Below are positions 30,191 through 40,221 of a DNA stretch of 64,000 bases, in pieces. The number at the start of each line of letters is the position of its first letter. The first letter of the stretch is position 1. Both the position numbers and the translations under genes were made by a program. This stretch comes from Clavibacter michiganensis. GTDB lineage: Bacteria; Actinomycetota; Actinomycetes; Actinomycetales; Microbacteriaceae. Under the pieces are notes generated by a model that was not told the origin of the DNA, ran no database searches, and worked only from the letters and a program-made list of their open reading frames with translations. The stretch covers positions 372,001 through 436,000 of the forward strand of contig NZ_MDJZ01000017.1 in assembly GCF_002151125.1 (NCBI RefSeq), in the 5' to 3' direction.

Positions 30191-32098
30191 TCAGGGGTTC
30201 CGGTGGGAGCTGGAGACGAGCGAGCGCTCGTCCGTGCGCCCCGGCGCGGGGGTCGGCGCCATGCCGGTCGTGCCGCCGTCGCCACCGCCCGTGCCGCCGC
30301 CGCCGTTGCCGCCGCCTTCGCCGCCGCCCGCACCGCCGGAGCCGCCCGGGGCCGCTTCGACGGTGACCGTGACGGTGCTGCTGTACGGCGACTCGTTGGT
30401 GCCGCAGATGGCGAGGTACTTGACGGTGAACGTCCCGGGACTCGTGCCCGCCTTGATCTCGCCCGAGGTGGTCTGGGCGTTGGTCGGGTTGGTGCTGCCG
30501 CCCCAGGTGCCGGTGGCGCCGCCCGAGACCGAGTCCGCCTGGACCTGGTACCCGTTCAGCGTCTGGCCCGCGGGGCAGGAGTAGGCGGGCCAGGAGATGT
30601 CCACCGACTGGCCGGCGCGCACGGTCGACGGCGTCACGGTGGGCGTGCCCGGGGCCGCCGTGGGCAGGGTGGGCGCGCCGTAGGCGGTGATCTGGATGGT
30701 GGCGCCCCTCGCCACGCTGCCGGTGGGGGTGATGGCCGTGACGCGGCCCTCCTCCTCGCCGGACGGCGCGGCGCTGCCGGTGACGACGGTGACCTTGAGG
30801 CCGAGGGCCTCGAGCTCGCTCGTGACCGCCGCCTGGTCGCGGCCGAGGTAGTCGTCGCGGTTCACCTCGACGGTGCTCGCCGTGGGGGACGGGGTGGGGG
30901 TCGGCGAGGGGCTGGCGCTCGGCGACGGCGACTCGCTCGACTCGACGGGGGCCGGGGCCGCGTCGTCGGATGCGCGGTTCCCGTTGAGGGCGATGGCGCC
31001 GGCCACGATCGCGCCGATCACGAGGAGCGCGACGACGACGAAGATCCAGATGGCGCGCTTGCGGGCACGCGGCTCCTCGGGCTCCTCGTCGTCCTCGTCG
31101 TCGAAGACGAGGGGAGCAGCGGCGCCGGCGCGAGGAGCGGAGGAGAGGACGGTCGTCGCGCCCGTGTCGGCCGCCCGGCGGCCGGACGGCATGAGCTGCG
31201 TCGCCTGCGTGGGCGTGCCCGGATCCGCCAGCCCGGCGGCGCCGGCGACGGCCGCGACGGCGATGGTGGCGGTGGCCACGTCGCCCCGGCGGAGCGCCTG
31301 CGCGGCGCGCGCCAGGTGCGCGGCGCTCTGCGGTCGGTCGGCCGGCTTCTTGGCGATGCACGACATGACGAGGTTGCGCACGGGCTCGGCGACGGTGACC
31401 GGGAGCTCGGGCGGCTGCTCGTTGATCTGCGCCATGGCGATGGCGACCTGCGACTCGCCCGTGAAGGGGCGGCGGCCGGCCAGGCACTCGTACGCGACGA
31501 TGCCCATCGAGTAGACGTCGGTGGACGGCGACGCCGGGTGGCCGCTCGCCTGCTCCGGCGAGAGGTACTGCACGGTGCCCATGACCTGGCCCGTGGCGGT
31601 GAGCGGCACCTGGTCGGCGATGCGCGCGATGCCGAAGTCGGTGATCTTGACGCGGCCGTCGGGCGTGATGAGGAGGTTGCCCGGCTTGATGTCGCGGTGG
31701 ACGAGCCCGGCCTGGTGCGCGGCGTGGAGGGCCAGCGCCGTCTGGCCGATGATGTCGAGCACCTTGTCGGTGGACAGCACGCGCTCCCGCTCGAGGATGG
31801 TGGAGAGCGCCTCGCCCGGGACCAGCTCCATCACGAGGAAGGCGCTGCCGTCCTCCTCGCCGTAGTCGAAGACGTTGGCGATGCCCTCGTGGTTGACGAG
31901 CGCGGCGTGGCGGGCCTCGGCGCGGAAGCGCTCGAGGAACCCGGGGTCGCCGAGGTACTCGTCCTTCAGGATCTTGATGGCGACCTTGCGCCCGATGACG
32001 AGGTCCGTGGCCTCCCACACCTCGCCCATGCCGCCGATCGCGATGCGATCGCCGAGCTGGTAACGCCCTCCGAAGGTCAGTCCGCTCGTGGGTCTCAT
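30191..32098 (-). CDS. pknA: Transmembrane Ser/Thr protein kinase (PknA-type) with PASTA-like and Ig-like exterior
   Basis: A 635-residue kinase. The kinase domain (residues 13-270) has Lys42, HRDIKPGN (Asp136) and a DFG motif. After a membrane segment ([20 protein letters not shown]) and a Ser/Pro-rich spacer, the exterior holds one PASTA-like repeat, an immunoglobulin-like beta-sandwich with a Cys pair, a long Gly-rich run and a short tail. Mycobacterial PknA lacks these exterior domains. The start overlaps pbpA by four bases. The PknA name rests on operon position and kinase resemblance. Confidence 0.9.
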   Translation of the reverse strand: MRPTSGLTFGGRYQLGDRIAIGGMGEVWEATDLVIGRKVAIKILKDEYLGDPGFLERFRAEARHAALVNHEGIANVFDYGEEDGSAFLVMELVPGEALSTILERERVLSTDKVLDIIGQTALALHAAHQAGLVHRDIKPGNLLITPDGRVKITDFGIARIADQVPLTATGQVMGTVQYLSPEQASGHPASPSTDVYSMGIVAYECLAGRRPFTGESQVAIAMAQINEQPPELPVTVAEPVRNLVMSCIAKKPADRPQSAAHLARAAQALRRGDVATATIAVAAVAGAAGLADPGTPTQATQLMPSGRRAADTGATTVLSSAPRAGAAAPLVFDDEDDEEPEEPRARKRAIWIFVVVALLVIGAIVAGAIALNGNRASDDAAPAPVESSESPSPSASPSPTPTPSPTASTVEVNRDDYLGRDQAAVTSELEALGLKVTVVTGSAAPSGEEEGRVTAITPTGSVARGATIQITAYGAPTLPTAAPGTPTVTPSTVRAGQSVDISWPAYSCPAGQTLNGYQVQADSVSGGATGTWGGSTNPTNAQTTSGEIKAGTSPGTFTVKYLAICGTNESPYSSTVTVTVEAAPGGSGGAGGGEGGGNGGGGTGGGDGGTTGMAPTPAPGRTDERSLVSSSHRNP

Positions 32099-33546
32099 CT
32101 GTCCAGCACCGCCTCAATCACTTTCTTCGCCACGGGGGCGGCGAGGGTGTTCCCCGAGCCCGATCGTCCTCGTCCGCCGCCGTCCTCGACCAGGACCGCG
32201 ACCGCCACCTGCGGGTCGTCCGCCGGTGCGAAGCCGGTGAACCAGAGGGTGTAGGGGTCGTCGGCGCCGTTCTGGGCGGTGCCCGTCTTGCCGGCCACGT
32301 CGACGCCACTGATTCTCGCATTGGTCGCGACGCCGCTCTGGACGTTGTCGATCATCATCCGCGTCATGGTGTCGGCGGTCTCCTTCGAGATCGGATCGGC
32401 GAAGCGGCTGGGCGAGAAGCCGCTCAGCTCGCTGAGGTCGGGGTTGAGGACGCTGTCCACGACGCTCGGCTCCATGACCTCGCCGCCGTTCGCGATGCCC
32501 GCCGTGACCATCGCCGTCTGCAGCGGCGTGGCGCGGACGTCGAGCTGGCCGAACGCCGACTGCGCCGTCTGCGCGTCGTCGAGGTCGGGGGAGAACACGC
32601 TCTTGGCGCTGGCCATGGGCACGCCGATGGACTGCCCGTAGCCGAACGCGTCGGCCATGCGCGCGATGCGCTCCGAGCCGAGGGCGATGCCGAGCTGCGC
32701 GAACGGGATGTTGCAGCTGAGCCGCAGGGCCGTCGCCAGCGTGACCTCCGGCTCGGGTCCGCACGCCCCCTCGCCGGCGTTGGTGATGACCGTGCCCGTG
32801 CCCGGGAGCGTGAAGGTGGCGGGGTTGGGCAGGAGCGAGTCGGGCGTGTACTGGCCGGACTCGATGGCGGCGGCCGCGGTGATGAGCTTGAACGTGGATC
32901 CGGGCGGGTTGAGGCTGTTCACCGCCCGGTTGATGAGGGGGTTCGACGGGTCGGCCAGGAGGGAGGAGTAGCTCTGCTGCACCGCCTCGCGGTCGTGCGA
33001 GGCGAGCGCGTTCGGGTCGTACCCGGGCTTGGAGACCATCGCGAGGATGCGGCCGGTCTTCGGCTCGATCGCGACGACGGATCCCTGCAGCGACCCGAGC
33101 GCGTCGTACGCCGCCTGCTGCACCTGCGGGTCGATCGTCAGCTCGACCGAGGCGCCCTTGGGGTCCTGCCCGGTGAACGTGCGCGTGAGGCTGTCGAAGA
33201 ACTGGGTGCCGCTCGTGCCGCTGAGGACGTCGTTCATCGAGTCCTCGAGGCCGGTGGACCCCTGGCCGAGCGTGTAGTAGCCGGTGACCGCGCTGTAGAG
33301 GTCGGGCTGCGCGTAGGTGCGGAGGAACTTGTAGCGGTCGTCGACCGGGACGGAGGAGGCGATGGGCGTGCCGTCGACGAGGATCGAGCCGCGCTCGGCC
33401 GAGTAGCTGGCGATGATGGTGCGGCTGTTGCGCGGATCCGCCTGCAGGGTGGGCGCGGAGATCACCTGGATGACCGACGCCGCGACGAACAGGGCCACGA
33501 ACATGGCCAGGACGAACACGGAGACGCGCTTGAGCTCGCGGTTCAC
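32095..33546 (-). CDS. pbpA: Penicillin-binding protein 2-type transpeptidase PbpA
   Basis: A 483-residue class B PBP. It starts at GTG 33546 ([20 protein letters not shown]), with an N-terminal membrane anchor, a dimerization region and a transpeptidase domain. Active-site motifs are STFK with the nucleophile Ser217, SCN, and KTGTAQ near the C-terminus. It cross-links peptidoglycan together with the RodA encoded just upstream. Both ends overlap the neighbours by four bases (GTGA with rodA, ATGA with pknA), so the operon is translationally coupled. Confidence 0.94.
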   Translation of the reverse strand: MNRELKRVSVFVLAMFVALFVAASVIQVISAPTLQADPRNSRTIIASYSAERGSILVDGTPIASSVPVDDRYKFLRTYAQPDLYSAVTGYYTLGQGSTGLEDSMNDVLSGTSGTQFFDSLTRTFTGQDPKGASVELTIDPQVQQAAYDALGSLQGSVVAIEPKTGRILAMVSKPGYDPNALASHDREAVQQSYSSLLADPSNPLINRAVNSLNPPGSTFKLITAAAAIESGQYTPDSLLPNPATFTLPGTGTVITNAGEGACGPEPEVTLATALRLSCNIPFAQLGIALGSERIARMADAFGYGQSIGVPMASAKSVFSPDLDDAQTAQSAFGQLDVRATPLQTAMVTAGIANGGEVMEPSVVDSVLNPDLSELSGFSPSRFADPISKETADTMTRMMIDNVQSGVATNARISGVDVAGKTGTAQNGADDPYTLWFTGFAPADDPQVAVAVLVEDGGGRGRSGSGNTLAAPVAKKVIEAVLDR

Positions 33547-34940
33547 GACTCGACCACCAATCGGGGCTGGTTGCGGACGGTGTCGGACAGGCGGAGGAGC
33601 AGGGCCGCGATGATCCAGTTGGCCAGCAGCGAGGACCCGCCCGCCGCCATGAACGGCGTCGTGAGGCCCGTGAGCGGGATGACGCGGGTGACGCCGCCGA
33701 TGACGATGAACACCTGCAGCGCGATGACGAACGACAGCCCGATGCCGAGCAGCTTGCCGAAGTCGTCCTGCCCGGCGAAGCCGATGCGGAAGCCGCGGGA
33801 GACGAGGAGCAGGTAGAGGGCGAGGATCGCGAAGACGCCCGTGAGGCCGAGCTCCTCGCCGAGGCTCGCGAGGATGAAGTCGCTGTTGGCGAGCGGCGTG
33901 AGGTTGGGCATGCCCTCCCCGAGGCCGCGCCCGAAGAGTCCTCCGTCGGCCATGCCGAACAGGCCCGTGACGAGCTGGTAGCTGCCGCCGTCCGCGCCGT
34001 ACACGGCGGGGTCGAACGGGTTCAGCCAGGCGTCGACGCGGCCGCCGACGTAGCCGAGCGTGCTCGCGCCGTACGCGCCGCCGAGGAACAGGACGGCGCC
34101 GAGGATCACCCAGCCGATGCGGCCCGTGCTCACGTAGGTCATGACGATGAAGAGGCCGAAGTAGAGGAGCGACGTGCCGAGGTCGCGTTGGAAGACGAGG
34201 ACGCTCATCGACACGGCCCAGACCAGGAGGATCGGGCCGAGGTCGCGGACGCGCGGGAAGCGCATCCCGAGCACCTTCACGCCCACCATGGAGAGGCTGT
34301 CGCGCGCCGTGACGAGGTAGCCGGCGAAGAAGATCGCCAGGCAGATCTTCGCGATCTCGCCGGGCTGGAACGAGAAGCCGCCGATGTGGATCCAGACGCG
34401 GGCGCCGTTGATGTTCTGGCCGATGACCGGGAGCATCGGCAGCAGCAGCAGGATCAGCCCGACGAACATGGCGATGTAGCGGTAGCGCTGCAGGACGCGG
34501 TGGTTCTTCAGCAGCACGATGACCGCGAGCGCGCACACGATGGCGAGGCCGGACCAGGCGATCTGCCGCACGGCGACGCTCTCCCAGCCCGAGAGGCCGC
34601 CGGCGAGGTCGAGCCGGTAGATGGCGGCGATCCCCAGGCCGTTGAGCACGGTCGCGATGGGGAGGATGAAGGGGTCCGCATCCGGCGCGAGCCAGCGCAG
34701 CGCCACGTGCATCCCGAGCACGAGGACCGCGAGGCCCGTGGCGGGGATGAAGAAGCTCTGGTCGAACGCGCCGAGCACGCCGAGCTGGACGAGGTACAGG
34801 GCGCCGCCGTTGATGACGGAGGCCAGCACGACCAGCGCGAGCTCGAGGTCGCGGAGCCGGCGGGGGACGCGGATCCGCGGCACCTTGGGAGCGCGCTCGC
34901 GGGCGCGCGCCGGGGCGTCCGCCACGCCCGCCCTAGCCAC
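33543..34940 (-). CDS. rodA: SEDS-family peptidoglycan polymerase RodA/FtsW
   Basis: A 465-residue SEDS protein with about 12 membrane segments. It contains the conserved RVWIHIGGFSFQPGEIAKICLAIF region, the FQRDLGTSLLYFG motif (with the catalytic aspartate) and VTRVIPLTGLTTPFMAAGGSSLL. SEDS proteins polymerise glycan strands from lipid II and pair with a class B PBP, here PbpA. The N-terminal 30 residues are basic and cytoplasmic. Pairing with pbpA rather than ftsI supports the RodA (elongation) role. It overlaps the phosphatase gene by eight bases. Confidence 0.93.
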   Translation of the reverse strand: MARAGVADAPARARERAPKVPRIRVPRRLRDLELALVVLASVINGGALYLVQLGVLGAFDQSFFIPATGLAVLVLGMHVALRWLAPDADPFILPIATVLNGLGIAAIYRLDLAGGLSGWESVAVRQIAWSGLAIVCALAVIVLLKNHRVLQRYRYIAMFVGLILLLLPMLPVIGQNINGARVWIHIGGFSFQPGEIAKICLAIFFAGYLVTARDSLSMVGVKVLGMRFPRVRDLGPILLVWAVSMSVLVFQRDLGTSLLYFGLFIVMTYVSTGRIGWVILGAVLFLGGAYGASTLGYVGGRVDAWLNPFDPAVYGADGGSYQLVTGLFGMADGGLFGRGLGEGMPNLTPLANSDFILASLGEELGLTGVFAILALYLLLVSRGFRIGFAGQDDFGKLLGIGLSFVIALQVFIVIGGVTRVIPLTGLTTPFMAAGGSSLLANWIIAALLLRLSDTVRNQPRLVVES

Positions 34941-36195
34941 CCGCGGCCTCCTGCAGCCGGTTGACGATCTCCTGGGCGCCCGCGAGCGAGTCGGCGTTGA
35001 TGGTCTGCTCGACCTGCTGGCGGTAGAAGGGCTGGAGGTCGTCGACCTGCACCTCGGTGCGCGCGTAGACGTGGGAGAGCTCGATCGGGCCGATGGTCTG
35101 CTGCACGCCGTTGTAGACCGCGACGGTGCCGTCGGCCTCGCCCACGTAGTAGCGGGACTGGGTCCAGCGGTAGCCGAGGACGCAGGCGAGCACGAGGCCC
35201 GCGAGGATCAGCGCGACGCCGACGAGCCACGTGACGCGGCGGCGGAGCGCGCGGCGCTTGTCCTCCGCGATGAGGGCCTCGAGGTACTGGTCCGACTCGG
35301 GCTCGAACTGCGCGTCGCGTGCGGCTGTGGACGCGCGCAGCGGGTGCAGCAGGAGCGACGGGATGCGGACGGCGCGCTTCGCGGGCTCGTCGCCGAACGC
35401 GAGGGGCTGCGACGCGGATCCGACGAGCACCGGCTCGGGATCCGGACGGGATGCCGCGGCCTCGTCGTCCTCGTCGAGCACGTCGACGACGACGACGGTG
35501 ACGTTGTCGGGGGCGCCGTGGTCGAGCGACTCCTTCACGAGCGCGTCGGCGACGGTCTCCGGCGTGCCCGCGGTCGCGAGGATCTCGGTGATCCTCTCCT
35601 CGGTCACGTAGCTGCTGAGGCCGTCCGAGCAGAGCAGCCAGCGGTCGCCCGTGTGCGTGTCGAGGACCTGGGTGTCGACCTCGGGCGCCGCGTCGACGTC
35701 GCCGAGCACGCGCATCAGCACGGAGCGGCGCGGGTGGACGAGCGCCTCCTCCGGCGTGATGCGGCCGCTGTCGACGAGGCGCTGCACGAAGGTGTGGTCG
35801 GCGGAGATCTGGCTGAGCTCGCCGCGGCGGAAGAGGTAGATGCGCGAGTCGCCGATGTGGGCGATGGCGACATGGCGGTCGACGCGGGCGAGCGCGCTGA
35901 CGGTGGTGCCCATCCCGGTGAGCTCGGAGTGCTCGAACACGGTCTCGGCGAGGAGCTGGTTGGCGGCGACGAGGCCGGCCTGGAGCGCGAACTCGGCGTC
36001 GTGCGCGGACGCGTACGGCTTGTCGGCCTCGACGATGCGCGTCAGGGCGACCGCGGAGGCGACGTCGCCGCCCGCGTGCCCGCCCATGCCGTCGGCGACG
36101 ACGAAGAGGTGCCGCCCCGCGTAGCCCGAGTCCTGGTTGTTCGACCGGACCTTGCCCACGTGGGAGACGGCAGCGGCCTGCGTCACTGTCGCCAC
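34933..36195 (-). CDS. pstP: PP2C-family Ser/Thr phosphatase PstP
   Basis: A 420-residue membrane-anchored PP2C phosphatase. The catalytic domain (about residues 1-235) has the metal-binding VADGMGGHAGG, GDSRIYLFR and LLCSDGLSSYV motifs and ends with APDNVTVVVV. A membrane segment follows (around WLVGVALILAGLVLACVLGY), with an extracytoplasmic tail of about 85 residues. It reverses phosphorylation by PknA and PknB. It starts four bases after the fhaB stop region and overlaps rodA. Confidence 0.94.
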   Translation of the reverse strand: MATVTQAAAVSHVGKVRSNNQDSGYAGRHLFVVADGMGGHAGGDVASAVALTRIVEADKPYASAHDAEFALQAGLVAANQLLAETVFEHSELTGMGTTVSALARVDRHVAIAHIGDSRIYLFRRGELSQISADHTFVQRLVDSGRITPEEALVHPRRSVLMRVLGDVDAAPEVDTQVLDTHTGDRWLLCSDGLSSYVTEERITEILATAGTPETVADALVKESLDHGAPDNVTVVVVDVLDEDDEAAASRPDPEPVLVGSASQPLAFGDEPAKRAVRIPSLLLHPLRASTAARDAQFEPESDQYLEALIAEDKRRALRRRVTWLVGVALILAGLVLACVLGYRWTQSRYYVGEADGTVAVYNGVQQTIGPIELSHVYARTEVQVDDLQPFYRQQVEQTINADSLAGAQEIVNRLQEAAGG

Positions 36196-36199
36196 GCCG

Positions 36200-36784
36200 C
36201 TACCGCCTGAGCTCGAAGCTGGTCGCGCCGATGCGGATCGGCGTGTCGAGCGGCACCTGCGTCGGGACGCTCACGCGCTTGCCGTCGAGGAAGGTGCCGT
36301 TGGTCGAGTCGAGGTCCTGGATCATCCACTCGTCGTTCCAGAGCAGCAGGCGCGCGTGGTGGGTGGACGTGTAGTCGTCGCGGATCACGAGGCCCGACTC
36401 GCTCGAGCGGCCGATGGTGAGCGGCTCGGTGCCCAGCGGGATCTCGGTGCCGGCCTTCGCGCCCGAGGTGATGACGAGGTGGCGGGCGGTGGAGGTGGTG
36501 GCCTTCGCGCGGGACGGCACGGCGCCCGAGTTGGCGCCGGACGGCATCGTCGAGATGGGCGGCGGCTGGACGGCCGGCTGGGCGGCGCGGGGCGGGGCGG
36601 CGGCGGCCGCGGCGTACGGCGACTGCGGGAACGGGGATCCGCCGGCGGAGCCCGTGTCCTCGCGGAGCTTGCGGACGCGCTGGCCGAACAGGTCGGAGCG
36701 CAGCGCGTAGACGATGCCGAAGACGAAGAGCCACAGCACCGCGAGGAACGCGAGGCGGAGGACGAGGAGGGTCAGCTCGGTCAC
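36200..36784 (-). CDS. fhaB: FHA-domain membrane protein FhaB (FipA-type)
   Basis: A 194-residue protein with an N-terminal membrane segment (residues 5-25), a Pro/Ala-rich linker and a C-terminal FHA domain carrying IGRSSESG (phosphothreonine-binding Arg/Ser) and DLDSTNGTFLDGKRV. FHA domains read threonine phosphorylation by the operon's kinases; FhaB of mycobacteria links this to the division machinery. It starts at GTG 36784, overlapping the fhaA stop by four bases. Confidence 0.92.
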   Translation of the reverse strand: MTELTLLVLRLAFLAVLWLFVFGIVYALRSDLFGQRVRKLREDTGSAGGSPFPQSPYAAAAAAPPRAAQPAVQPPPISTMPSGANSGAVPSRAKATTSTARHLVITSGAKAGTEIPLGTEPLTIGRSSESGLVIRDDYTSTHHARLLLWNDEWMIQDLDSTNGTFLDGKRVSVPTQVPLDTPIRIGATSFELRR

Positions 36785-37512
36785 GACGCTCCCCAGAACC
36801 CGTCGTCGTGGCGCTGTCCCGGGGCGCCGCGACCGCCGCGCTCCTCGGTGGCCTGCGGCACGACGCGGAAGGTGATGGCGGTGCGGCCGATGCGGATGAC
36901 GGACTCCGGCGGGAGCGGCGCCTTCGTGACGGGTGCGCCGTTCAGCTCGGAGCCGTTGGTGGAGCCGAGGTCGCGGACCTGGGCGCGGGATCCGTCCCAC
37001 GCGATCTCCACGTGGCGGCGGGACGTGCCCGGGTCGTCGACGGTGATGTCGGCGTCGCTGCCGCGGCCGATGACCGTGCGCCCCACGGGGACCGGGTGGC
37101 GGGTGCCGGCGACGTCGACCACGGGCATCCACGTGACGCTGCCCTCGGCCGTGCGGCTGTCGATCTCGAGCACGCCCTCGGAGATGGCCTCGTCCTCGCG
37201 GAAGCCGACCTGCACGGCGCCGGCGAACTGGTACCCCTGCGAGGAGGCGTGCTTCTCGACCGCCTGGCGCAGCTGGTCGGTGAGGGGGGTGCCGATGCTC
37301 GCCATGCGCTCGGCGTCGGCGTGCGAGACCCGGAGGGTGAAGGAGTTGGGCACGAGGATGAGGTCGCGATCGACCACGGCGGCGTGGGTGTCGAGCTCGC
37401 GCCGCAGCTGCGCGGCGATCTCCACGGGCTGCAGGCCGGACTTGAAGGTCTTCACGAAGGCGCCGTTGACGGCGCGCTCGAGGCCCTTCTCGAAGTTGTC
37501 CAGGATTCCCAC
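36781..37512 (-). CDS. fhaA: FHA-domain protein FhaA (DUF3662 + FHA)
   Basis: A 243-residue cytoplasmic protein. The N-terminal DUF3662 domain (MGILDNFEKGLERAVNGAF onward) is followed by a short linker and a C-terminal FHA domain with IGRGSDADI, RRHVEI and DLGSTNGS. In mycobacteria FhaA binds the phosphorylated MurJ pseudokinase and regulates late wall synthesis; the MurJ in this window has no pseudokinase, so the partner may differ. First gene of the fhaA-fhaB-pstP-rodA-pbpA-pknA-pknB operon. Confidence 0.93.
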   Translation of the reverse strand: MGILDNFEKGLERAVNGAFVKTFKSGLQPVEIAAQLRRELDTHAAVVDRDLILVPNSFTLRVSHADAERMASIGTPLTDQLRQAVEKHASSQGYQFAGAVQVGFREDEAISEGVLEIDSRTAEGSVTWMPVVDVAGTRHPVPVGRTVIGRGSDADITVDDPGTSRRHVEIAWDGSRAQVRDLGSTNGSELNGAPVTKAPLPPESVIRIGRTAITFRVVPQATEERGGRGAPGQRHDDGFWGAS

Positions 37513-37711
37513 GTGTGATCCGTCCTCGCGCGGTCCTTCCGCGGATGAATAGTGCGATGTTAGCCAACTCGCGAGGTGCTGCCCTGGACACCGGCCAGGT
37601 GGCGGGTGCGCGTGGGGCGCTCGCGGCGTCGTCGAGAGGGCCGCGGAAGCGCCCGCCTCGCCCCGCGGCGGCGCGGGATCGGGTCCGCGGCGTGATAATG
37701 TCGTCCGGTTG

Positions 37712-37795
37712 GCGCGAGTGGCGGAATTGGTAGACGCGCACGGTTCAGGTCCGTGTGTCCGTGAGGACGTGGGGGTTCAAGTCCCCCCTCGCGCA
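37712..37795 (+). tRNA. tRNA-Leu (CAG)
   Basis: A class II tRNA with acceptor arms GCGCGAG and CTCGCGC, anticodon stem CACGG/CCGTG with loop TTCAGGT (anticodon CAG), a long variable arm, and T-arm GGGGG TTCAAGT CCCCC. CCA is encoded (37796-37798). Confidence 0.96.
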
Positions 37796-37804
37796 CCAGC
37801 AGGC

Positions 37805-37836
37805 AGGAGGCCCCCGGGATCACCCGGGGGCCTCCT
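37805..37836 (+). terminator. Hairpin terminator after tRNA-Leu
   Basis: Perfect 14-base inverted repeat (37805-37818 and 37823-37836) with an ATCA loop and a CTCT tail, seven bases after the tRNA CCA. Confidence 0.85.
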
Positions 37837-37962
37837 CTCGTCTCCGGCGGCATCGCCGGCGCCTCCGCGCCAGCCGATCGGCGGACGGGGGCAGCCGAAG
37901 GGCGGAGGCATCGGATCCCGCGGCCGATGCGGAGGCGCGTGGGCGCTCCGCACGCTGGGGAC

Positions 37963-40221
37963 GTGACGCACCCGACGCTCGCCCCCGCCTCCCGATCGCT
38001 CCCCGTCGACCGCCCGCCTGCGGTGGCTGCCGGCGCGGCTCCGACCACCTCGTCCGGCGCTGCCGCCGTCGCGTCCGGTGCGCTGCGCGCCGTCGGCCGC
38101 GCCGTCGCCCGCCATCCGCTCGCGATCCTCGCGGTCCCCGCCGGGAGCGCGTGGATCGGCCTCATGGCCGGCCTCGGCGAGCTCGCGCACCCGGCCGCCA
38201 CCGCGATCGGCGTGGCCGTCACCGTCATGGTGCTGGCCTGGTCGGAGACCCGCATCGGGATCCTGCGCACGGCGCTCGTCGCGGCCCTCGGGTCGCTCGC
38301 GCCCGTCGCCGTCGCCTCCCTGCTCCTCGCCGCGGGCGTCGCGGTCGGCGACTGGTACTCGCAGGTCGACGCGGCCGACCGCCTGTGGGCGCCGTCCGTC
38401 GTGCTCGTCGCGGTCGCGGCGGCCGCCAGCCGGGGACTCGCGCCCGCCCACCGCGAGGGGCTCCGTGCTGCCGTGCTCGCGGCCGTCCTCGCGGGGCTCC
38501 TCGCGGGCGGCCACGGGGTCGACCTCACGCGCGGCGTCGCGCTCGTCATCGGGCTCGGCCTCGGCCGGATCCTCGTGCCGCTGTCGCCCCGCCCCGCCTG
38601 GCAGGACCAGGCCGCGTCCAGCGCCCGCGTCGTCGCCGCGACCGTGCTCGGCACGGTCACGCTCAGCTGGTGGATCGCCGCCGTCTCCGGCGACGCCGTC
38701 GGGGTGCTGAGCGCGATGGGCTCGCTCCTCGATCCCGGCCCCACGGTCGCGGTGATCTGCGTCCTCATCGTCGCCGTCGCGCTCCTGCTCCGCGGCCGTC
38801 GGCTCGGGCTCGTGCTCGGGATCGCCGCGCTGCTGCTCGTGACCGGCCTGCTCGCCTGGTACGACACGGTCATCCCGCTCGCCGAGGACTGGTTCGCCTT
38901 CCCCGTCTCCTCCTGGAGCGACGTCGAGCTGCCCGTGCTCGTGCTGACGACGTGGATCGTGCCCGCCGCGGCGCTCGTCGTGCTCGTCGCGCGCCGCCGG
39001 TCGTTCGCCAAGCGCGCGGTCGCCGAGGAGCGGTCGGCCGGGCGCGACCGGGTCCTCGCGCAGCTGATGCGCTCCGACGCCGGATCCCTGGGGTTCATGG
39101 GCACGTGGTCCGGCAGCAGCCACTGGTTCGCCGCCGACGACGACGACCCGGCCGCCCGCGGGGCCGTCGCCTACCGCGCCGCGCACGGGGTGGCCCTGAC
39201 GGTCTCGGATCCGCTCGCCTCCGCGGACGACGCCCCCGCCACGATCCGCGCCTTCGCCCGGCACTGCTCCGCCCGCGGCCTCGTGCCGGCGTTCTACAGC
39301 ATCCACTCCCGCCACCTGCCGGTGTTCGCCGAGCTCGGCTGGAGCGTCACGCCGGTCGCCGAGGAGGCCGTGATCGACCTCCCCGGCTTCTCCACCTCGG
39401 GCAAGCGGCGGCAGGACCTGCGCACGGCGACCAACCGCGCGGCCCGCGACGGCGTCGACGCGCTGTGGGGCACCTATCGCGGGCTCCCGGATGCGCTCCG
39501 CGGCGCGGTCGACGCGCTCAGCGGCGACTGGGCCGACGCGAAGGCGCTGCCCGAGATGGGCTTCACGCTCGGCGGCCTCCGCGAGCTCGACGACCCCGAG
39601 GTCCGGATGCTCCTCGCGGTCGACGCCGCCGGGCGCGTGCACGGCGTCACCAGCTGGCTGCCCGTCCACCGCGACGGCCGCCTCGTCGGCCGGACGCTCG
39701 ACGTGATGCGCCGCGGTGCCGACCCCATGCCGGGCGTGATGGAGTTCCTGATCGCGACCGCCGCGCGCGCCTTCCAGGAGGAGGGGCTCGAGACGCTCAG
39801 CCTGTCCGGCACGCCGCTCGCGGGCGTCGGGACGATGCGGCCCGGCGGCGCGGTCGACCGGGTCGTCCAGCGCCTGCTCACGGCGACCGGCCGGGTGCTC
39901 GAGCTGTCCTACGGCTTCACCTCGCTGCTGCGCTTCAAGGCCAAGTTCGACCCCCGCTACGAGACGCTGTGGCTCGCCTGCCCCACGGCGGCGGACCTCG
40001 CGCCGATCGGGCGCGCGCTGACGGCCGCGTACGTACCGACCCTGCGGATCCGCCAGCTGGTGGGCGCGCTGCGGGCGGCCCGGGACGCGGCCCGTGCGCG
40101 ACGCCGGGCGGCCCGGACCGCCGGGCGCGCGGCACGGGGCGCTAGCCTCGGCCATGCGGGGGACCGCGTCGCCGCGACCGGCGTCGGCGGCGGATCCACC
40201 GGCGGGAGGCGGGACGCGTGA
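37963..40221 (+). CDS. MprF-like DUF2156 membrane protein (aminoacyl-phosphatidylglycerol synthase type)
   Basis: A 752-residue protein in two halves. The N-terminal half has many membrane segments (about 12), like the flippase part of MprF. The C-terminal part (about residues 350-700) is a DUF2156/LPG-synthase GNAT-like domain with FMGTWSGSSHWF, SDPLASADDAP and a long ALPEMGFTLGG segment. Such enzymes transfer an amino acid from tRNA to phosphatidylglycerol and give resistance to cationic peptides; the amino acid is not readable here. It starts at GTG 37963. Its stop overlaps the response-regulator gene by four bases. Confidence 0.82.
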   Translation: MTHPTLAPASRSLPVDRPPAVAAGAAPTTSSGAAAVASGALRAVGRAVARHPLAILAVPAGSAWIGLMAGLGELAHPAATAIGVAVTVMVLAWSETRIGILRTALVAALGSLAPVAVASLLLAAGVAVGDWYSQVDAADRLWAPSVVLVAVAAAASRGLAPAHREGLRAAVLAAVLAGLLAGGHGVDLTRGVALVIGLGLGRILVPLSPRPAWQDQAASSARVVAATVLGTVTLSWWIAAVSGDAVGVLSAMGSLLDPGPTVAVICVLIVAVALLLRGRRLGLVLGIAALLLVTGLLAWYDTVIPLAEDWFAFPVSSWSDVELPVLVLTTWIVPAAALVVLVARRRSFAKRAVAEERSAGRDRVLAQLMRSDAGSLGFMGTWSGSSHWFAADDDDPAARGAVAYRAAHGVALTVSDPLASADDAPATIRAFARHCSARGLVPAFYSIHSRHLPVFAELGWSVTPVAEEAVIDLPGFSTSGKRRQDLRTATNRAARDGVDALWGTYRGLPDALRGAVDALSGDWADAKALPEMGFTLGGLRELDDPEVRMLLAVDAAGRVHGVTSWLPVHRDGRLVGRTLDVMRRGADPMPGVMEFLIATAARAFQEEGLETLSLSGTPLAGVGTMRPGGAVDRVVQRLLTATGRVLELSYGFTSLLRFKAKFDPRYETLWLACPTAADLAPIGRALTAAYVPTLRIRQLVGALRAARDAARARRRAARTAGRAARGASLGHAGDRVAATGVGGGSTGGRRDA

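Noticed and set aside
27780-32117. Very long minus-strand open frame overlapping pknA, pknB and pabA
   Set aside because: It is a shadow frame of the kinase genes caused by high G+C content; its translation is Arg/Ala/Gly-rich with no family pattern.
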